This document shows, piece after piece, positions 5,557 through 9,396 of a stretch of DNA of 9,396 nucleotides (within the stretch, counting starts at the first letter, position 1; each line of letters starts with the position of its first letter). The stretch is taken from positions 1-9,396 of the forward strand of contig JAUNIK010000076.1 of the NCBI GenBank assembly GCA_030523505.1. The letters run 5' to 3'. Source of the stretch: Prevotellaceae bacterium (GTDB lineage: Bacteria; Bacteroidota; Bacteroidia; Bacteroidales; Bacteroidaceae). The position numbers and the translations under genes were made by a program. A model generated the notes under the pieces. The model was not told where the DNA came from. It saw only the letters and a list, made by a program, of their open reading frames with translations, and searched no databases.

Positions 5557-6798
5557 ATGAGAATAGACATTGATTCATATAAAGAGATTCTCGACACCAT
5601 AACCCGCAACAAGAGCCGTTCTCTGCTGACTGGTTTCGGAGTGTTCTGGGGAGTGTTCATGCTCGTTGTGCTCATCGGTGGCGGACAGGGCGTGAAGGAA
5701 CTGCTTGCCAACAACTTCGAGGGTTTTGCCACAAACACAACGATGGTGTTCGTGCAACCTACGACGAAGGCCTACAAGGGTTTCCGCAAGGGACGCTCAT
5801 GGAATGCCGAGGACCGCGATGTGGCTCGAATACGCGAGAGAATGCCTGAACTGGAGGTTGTCACTCCAATGGTGTTCGGTGGACAGGCTACTGTCGTTTA
5901 CGGCGATAGGAAGAGTTCGGGCAACATCAAAGGTCTGCTGCCGGAATATCAGAAGGTGCAGGCTCCGAAAATATACTATGGTCGTTTCATCAACGAGATG
6001 GATGTGAAGGCTTCGCGTCGTGTGTGTGTCCTGGGAAAGAAGATTGCCAAAGAACTGTTTGGCGACATCGATCCTTGTGGCAAACGCGTGAAGGTGGGCA
6101 ACATATACTATCAGATTGTGGGTGTCGATTACAATAATTCGGGCATCAACATGGGTGGTCAGGCTGAGGAGGCCATCACCATTCCATTCAATGTTTGCCG
6201 CCAGATATATAACTTCGGTAAATATGTGCACACTATAGCAATGGTGGGCAGGGGCGATGTGAACATGAAAAGCCTCGAACCACGAATCCGCGAGATTATT
6301 GCCCGTGAGCACAGCGTCGATCCTACCGACGAGCATGCCATCTCGCTGTTCAACACACAGGTGATGTTCGGCATCATGGACAGCCTTTTCAAGGGAGTGA
6401 ACTTCCTCATCTGGCTCATTGGTCTTGGAACAATCCTCGCTGGTGCCATCGGTGTGAGCAACATCATGATGGTCACAGTGAAGGAGCGAACCACCGAGAT
6501 TGGTATCCGACGCGCCATTGGTGCTACGCCGAAGATGATTCTGTCGCAGATAATGTCGGAGAGCCTCATACTGACCACAGTGGCGGGAATGAGCGGAATA
6601 CTCTTCGGTGTGTCGATACTACAGATGATTGAACTGGCAAACACCGAGGACGGCATTCTGAAAGCCCACTTCCAGATTGGCTTCTGGACGGCTCTGGCTG
6701 CCGCGGCCTTGCTGAGCGTGCTCGGAATGGTTGCTGGATTGGCTCCGGCTTACCGTGCTATGGCCATCAAACCTGTCGATGCTATGCGCGACGAATAA
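5557..6798 (+). CDS. ABC transporter permease, MacB/FtsX type (second of pair)
   Basis: A 413-residue paralogue of the preceding permease with the same plan: TM1 about 24-46, a periplasmic MacB_PCD-like domain (about 50-275), TM2 about 282-304, coupling segment VKERTTEIGIRRAIGATP (308-325), TM3 about 333-357 and TM4 about 375-398, ending PAYRAMAIKPVDAMRDE. It differs in having several cysteines in the periplasmic part (C157, C174, C214), which the first permease lacks there. Whether any of them form a disulfide cannot be seen. With the first permease and the separate ATPase it should build the inner-membrane engine of a MacB-type exporter acting on substrate already in the periplasm. It starts 7 nt after the previous stop and is followed by a 41-nt gap before the adaptor. 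Substrates of related systems include peptides, macrolides and siderophores, and none can be assigned here. Confidence 0.94.
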   Translation: MRIDIDSYKEILDTITRNKSRSLLTGFGVFWGVFMLVVLIGGGQGVKELLANNFEGFATNTTMVFVQPTTKAYKGFRKGRSWNAEDRDVARIRERMPELEVVTPMVFGGQATVVYGDRKSSGNIKGLLPEYQKVQAPKIYYGRFINEMDVKASRRVCVLGKKIAKELFGDIDPCGKRVKVGNIYYQIVGVDYNNSGINMGGQAEEAITIPFNVCRQIYNFGKYVHTIAMVGRGDVNMKSLEPRIREIIAREHSVDPTDEHAISLFNTQVMFGIMDSLFKGVNFLIWLIGLGTILAGAIGVSNIMMVTVKERTTEIGIRRAIGATPKMILSQIMSESLILTTVAGMSGILFGVSILQMIELANTEDGILKAHFQIGFWTALAAAALLSVLGMVAGLAPAYRAMAIKPVDAMRDE

Positions 6799-6839
6799 AC
6801 TCACATCATTATTTGGAAAAAACAAAAGAACATATAACT

Positions 6840-7952
6840 ATGAAAAAGTATTCTAAACTGATTATTGCGGCTATCATCGCGGCGATTTTCCTTGGAACAT
6901 TCGTGTTTCTGTATCAGAAGTCACAACCAAAACCTATCACCTACAAAGAGTTCACTCCTGTCATGGGCGACATCAGCAAGACTACCGTCATAACCGGGAA
7001 AATTGAGCCTCGCAACGAGGTGAATGTGAAACCGCAGATTTCGGGTATCATCACCGATATCTACAAGGAGGCTGGCGACTATGTGCAGGCAGGCGAGGTT
7101 ATCGCAAAGGTAAAGGTCATCCCTGATATGGGACAGTTGAGCAATGCTGAGTCGCGTGTTCGCCTTGCCGACATCAATCTCAAGCAGACTCAGGTGAACT
7201 ACGACCGCGAGAAGGCTCTGTTCGATAAGAATCTTGTCAGTGCCGAGGAGTTCGACAAGGTTAAACAAGCTCTTCAGCAGGCTCGCGAGGAGCGTAATGC
7301 TGCCAACGATGCTCTGGAGGTTGTTCGCGACGGTGTGTCAAAGAGCAATGCCAGTGCAAGTTCTACTCTTATACGCAGCACCATCGCGGGTATCATCCTC
7401 GACATCCCTGTAAAGGTTGGTAACACGGTCATTCTCAGCAACACATTCAACGATGGTACCACCATTGCCACACTGGCAAACATGAACGACCTTATTTTCC
7501 GTGGCAATATCGACGAGACCGAGGTGGGCCAACTCGCCATTGGTGTTCCTATGAAGATCACCATCGGTGCTTTGCAGGATGTGGAACTGAATGCTGCTCT
7601 TGAATACATCTCACCAAAGGCTGTCGAGACTAATGGTGCCAACCAGTTCGAGATAAAGGCTGCTATCGCTGTCAACGGCGAGAAGAACCTGCGTGCTGGA
7701 TATAGTGCCAATGCTGAAATCGAACTGAAGAGTGTGAAGAATGTACTCACCATTCCTGAGAGTGCCATCGAATTCAGTGGCGACAGCACTTTTGTTTATA
7801 TAGTAAAAGGTACGGGCGAGGCTAAGACCTACGACCGCAAACCGGTTACCGTTGGTTTGAGCGACGGTGTGAACATCGAGGTGATGAAGGGTCTCAGCAA
7901 GGACGACAAGGTGCGTGGTCCACAAATCATAGCCGACATCAACAATCAGTAA
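6840..7952 (+). CDS. Periplasmic adaptor (membrane fusion protein), MacA/HlyD type
   Basis: A 370-residue adaptor. Residues 7-25 form one hydrophobic N-terminal anchor without a lipobox, so it is probably tethered to the inner membrane by this helix as in MacA. A beta strand and the first half of the lipoyl domain follow (about 45-92, with KPQISGIITDIYKEAGDYVQAGEVIAKV), then a helical hairpin (about 98-165) rich in Q, A, R and E, the second lipoyl half (about 177-200, STIAGIILDIPVKVGNTV), a beta-barrel (about 208-296) and a membrane-proximal domain (about 298-360). It should bridge the FtsX-type permeases to the TolC channel at the tip of its hairpin. An in-frame TTG at 6813 would add nine charged residues before the anchor; the ATG at 6840 is preferred because it gives a normal MKK-plus-hydrophobic start after an A-rich leader. 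Confidence 0.94.
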   Translation: MKKYSKLIIAAIIAAIFLGTFVFLYQKSQPKPITYKEFTPVMGDISKTTVITGKIEPRNEVNVKPQISGIITDIYKEAGDYVQAGEVIAKVKVIPDMGQLSNAESRVRLADINLKQTQVNYDREKALFDKNLVSAEEFDKVKQALQQAREERNAANDALEVVRDGVSKSNASASSTLIRSTIAGIILDIPVKVGNTVILSNTFNDGTTIATLANMNDLIFRGNIDETEVGQLAIGVPMKITIGALQDVELNAALEYISPKAVETNGANQFEIKAAIAVNGEKNLRAGYSANAEIELKSVKNVLTIPESAIEFSGDSTFVYIVKGTGEAKTYDRKPVTVGLSDGVNIEVMKGLSKDDKVRGPQIIADINNQ

Positions 7953-7974
7953 ATTGAAAATTGTAATTGCAATT

Positions 7975-9297
7975 ATGAAAAAAGCAATAATAATATGTCT
8001 CTGTGGCATCATGGGCATTGCTGAATCTCATGCTCAGCAGTGGGATTTGCAGCAGTGTATCGACTATGCCATTGGGCACAACATAGCACTGAAACAGCGT
8101 GAAAACCAGTGCAAGCAGACCGAATTGCAACTGTCAACAGCCAAAAACTCCCGTCTGCCTGACCTGAATGCTGGTGCTTCAGAGAGTTTTTCGTTCGGTC
8201 GTGGTCTTACAAGAGATAACACTTACTCCAATACTAACACCAACAGTACTGGTTTCAACCTCTCTACATCTGTGCCAATCCTCACTGGCAACCGTATTCC
8301 TAACACCATCAAGGCTACGGAACTGAATCTGCAGGCTACTACTGCCGATTTGGAGAAGGCTCGCGAGGATATCAGTGTGCAGGTGGCACAGCAATATATC
8401 CAGATTATCTACGATATGGAGATTATTGGAGTAACCAACCGACAGATTGCCATCGACTCTTTGCAGTGCGAACGCCTCGCAGAGATGATGAAGAATGGTA
8501 AGGCGAGTCTTGCCGAACTGTCACAGCAGCAGGCTGCATTGGCACAGAGCCGACTGAATGCCACACAGGCTGACAACCAATATCACCTTGACATTCTGTC
8601 ACTGACACAGCTCCTCGAACTGCCATCGCCTGAGGGTTTCTCAATCGTGATGCCGACGGTCGATGGAGGCAATATCGAACGTGTAATTCCTTCGCCAGAC
8701 CTTATCTTTTCTGAGGCAGTGAACATCAAACCATCGGTTGCTGCCGAGCAGTTACGCCTGAAGGCTTCCGAAAAGAGCATCCTCATTGCCAAGTCGGCAC
8801 TCTATCCTTCACTCTCGTTGTCAGCGGGTTTGGGCTCTGCTTATTACAACTCGTCGGGCTATCACGCTGATGGTTTCATGGATCAGATGCGTCATAACTT
8901 CAGCCAGAACATTGGTATTTCGCTCAATGTACCTATTTTCAACCGTTTCTCAACACGAAATCAGGTTCGTTCGGCACAGATTGACCGCGACAATCAGCAA
9001 CTGGCGCTCGACAATGTGAAGAAAGCCTTGTACAAGGAAATACAGCAGGTTCATTACAACACCATTGCTGCGAGTGCCAAATACAAGAGCAGTCAGCAAG
9101 CAGAGAAGAGCAGTCAGGATGCTTTCAACCTGATGCAGGCTAAATACGAGGCTGGCAAGGCGAACATCACGGAGTTCAACGAGGCAAAAAACAGTCTTAT
9201 GAGAGCTCAGAGCGACCTTGCGCAAGCTCGCTACGAACTTGTTTATCAGTATGCCCTTGTGAACTTCTACCAAGGCAAAGGCATGGCATTCGAATAG
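7975..9297 (+). CDS. TolC-family outer membrane efflux channel
   Basis: A 440-residue outer membrane efflux protein with a Sec signal peptide (MKKAIIICLCGIMGIAESHA, cleavage after A20, mature start QQWDL). Mature WDLQQCIDYAIGHNIALKQ is the usual first helix of the family. Two OEP repeats follow (about 25-215 and 245-435): helices rich in A, Q, L and N, each with a barrel stretch, RLPDLNAGASESFSFGRG in the first and LYPSLSLSAGLGSAYYNS in the second. NVPIFNRFSTRNQV and the late KYEAGKANITEFNEAKNSL are also typical. It should trimerise into a barrel plus a periplasmic tunnel that docks on the adaptor encoded 22 nt upstream. An in-frame TTG at 7954 would add MKIVIAI ahead of the signal; the ATG at 7975 gives a textbook signal peptide and is preferred. 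This completes the tripartite exporter. Confidence 0.95.
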   Translation: MKKAIIICLCGIMGIAESHAQQWDLQQCIDYAIGHNIALKQRENQCKQTELQLSTAKNSRLPDLNAGASESFSFGRGLTRDNTYSNTNTNSTGFNLSTSVPILTGNRIPNTIKATELNLQATTADLEKAREDISVQVAQQYIQIIYDMEIIGVTNRQIAIDSLQCERLAEMMKNGKASLAELSQQQAALAQSRLNATQADNQYHLDILSLTQLLELPSPEGFSIVMPTVDGGNIERVIPSPDLIFSEAVNIKPSVAAEQLRLKASEKSILIAKSALYPSLSLSAGLGSAYYNSSGYHADGFMDQMRHNFSQNIGISLNVPIFNRFSTRNQVRSAQIDRDNQQLALDNVKKALYKEIQQVHYNTIAASAKYKSSQQAEKSSQDAFNLMQAKYEAGKANITEFNEAKNSLMRAQSDLAQARYELVYQYALVNFYQGKGMAFE

Positions 9298-9396
9298 TCC
9301 TGATCACCTCTACCGCCCCATCCGTGAGGTACAAGGATAGCGAATTCTTTTTACATTACCTATACAATTAATGAATAATTAATGTTAGATTAATGG
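9298..9396. other. Intergenic tail after the exporter operon, with an 11-bp-phased repeat
   Basis: No gene is seen in these 99 nt. A weak two-part stem is possible (TCCT 9298-9301 with AGGA 9334-9337, and ACCTC 9306-9310 with GAGGT 9326-9330). Its loop is 15 nt and the nearest T-run (9348-9352) begins about 10 nt beyond the stem, so it is a poor terminator candidate. The last 40 nt are very AT-rich and could be the promoter or leader of a gene beginning at or beyond the window edge. Confidence 0.5.
9367..9395 (+). repeat. Three ATTAATG direct repeats at 11-bp spacing
   Basis: ATTAATG occurs at 9367-9373, 9378-9384 and 9389-9395, an exact 11-bp step. The spacers are GAATA-like and TTAG-like and are not conserved, so the repeat is the heptamer and not a simple tandem unit. 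Helical phasing fits side-by-side protein binding upstream of a next gene, but AT-rich DNA yields such patterns easily and the window ends here, so more copies could follow. Confidence 0.5.

Noticed and set aside
6799..6839. Internal promoter in the 41-nt gap before the adaptor gene (TTATTTG resembles a Bacteroidota -7 box)
   Set aside because: The TA at the start of the TAnnTTTG box is missing and no TTTG lies at the right distance upstream.
9298..9352. Terminator after the TolC gene
   Set aside because: The stem is interrupted and short, the loop is 15 nt, and the T-run begins about 10 nt beyond the stem.
9382..9390. LytTR-type regulator binding site in the 3' repeat
   Set aside because: Only about seven of nine positions fit the loose consensus in one copy, and the other copies lack the GTT core.

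Overview
The window looks like chromosomal DNA from a member of the Bacteroidota, most likely Prevotella/Segatella-like. The reasons are the moderate GC content, A-rich leaders with weak or no Shine-Dalgarno sequences, mostly TAA stops, an ABC-2 permease with an LPAS-x-x-EKF segment, and head-GIN and PspC proteins beside a tripartite exporter. The genus is an inference from style and gene order. All eleven supported genes lie on the + strand, and no RNA gene, CRISPR array, transposase or phage gene was seen.

Block 1 (10-2768) is a tight gene run: a YbjQ/UPF0145 protein, a YtrB-like ABC ATPase, a head-GIN (DUF2807) lipoprotein that overlaps the ATPase stop by 4 nt, and a six-helix ABC-2 type permease. 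ATPase plus permease should form a small ABC-2 transporter. The lipoprotein between them is a plausible envelope-side partner.

A 243-nt gap (2769-3011) contains no convincing gene. It holds two opposing arrays of a GGAAGTT/AACTTCC heptamer, mostly on a 10-bp pitch, which can form a large imperfect inverted repeat. It ends in a perfect 9+1+9 palindrome 14 nt before the next start codon.

Block 2 (3012-9297) starts with a short YtrA-subfamily GntR repressor and a minimal PspC protein. A complete MacAB-TolC-like exporter follows: a LolD/MacB-type ATPase, two related but distinct FtsX/MacB-type permeases, a periplasmic adaptor and a TolC-family outer membrane channel. In contrast to the fused MacB of Escherichia coli, ATPase and permease are separate proteins and the membrane core is probably a heterodimer. 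The gaps are 2 to 41 nt, so this is probably one transcription unit.

Together the two blocks read as an envelope-stress or toxic-compound export locus: a ligand- or stress-responsive GntR switch, a PspC membrane protein, an ABC-2 transporter with a beta-helical lipoprotein, and an export channel spanning both membranes. The substrate cannot be read from the sequence. The last 99 nt have no gene but contain three ATTAATG copies at exact 11-bp steps, possibly control DNA for the next gene. The families are known ones. The least explained parts are the repeat element, the operator-like palindrome and the head-GIN/ABC-2 pairing.
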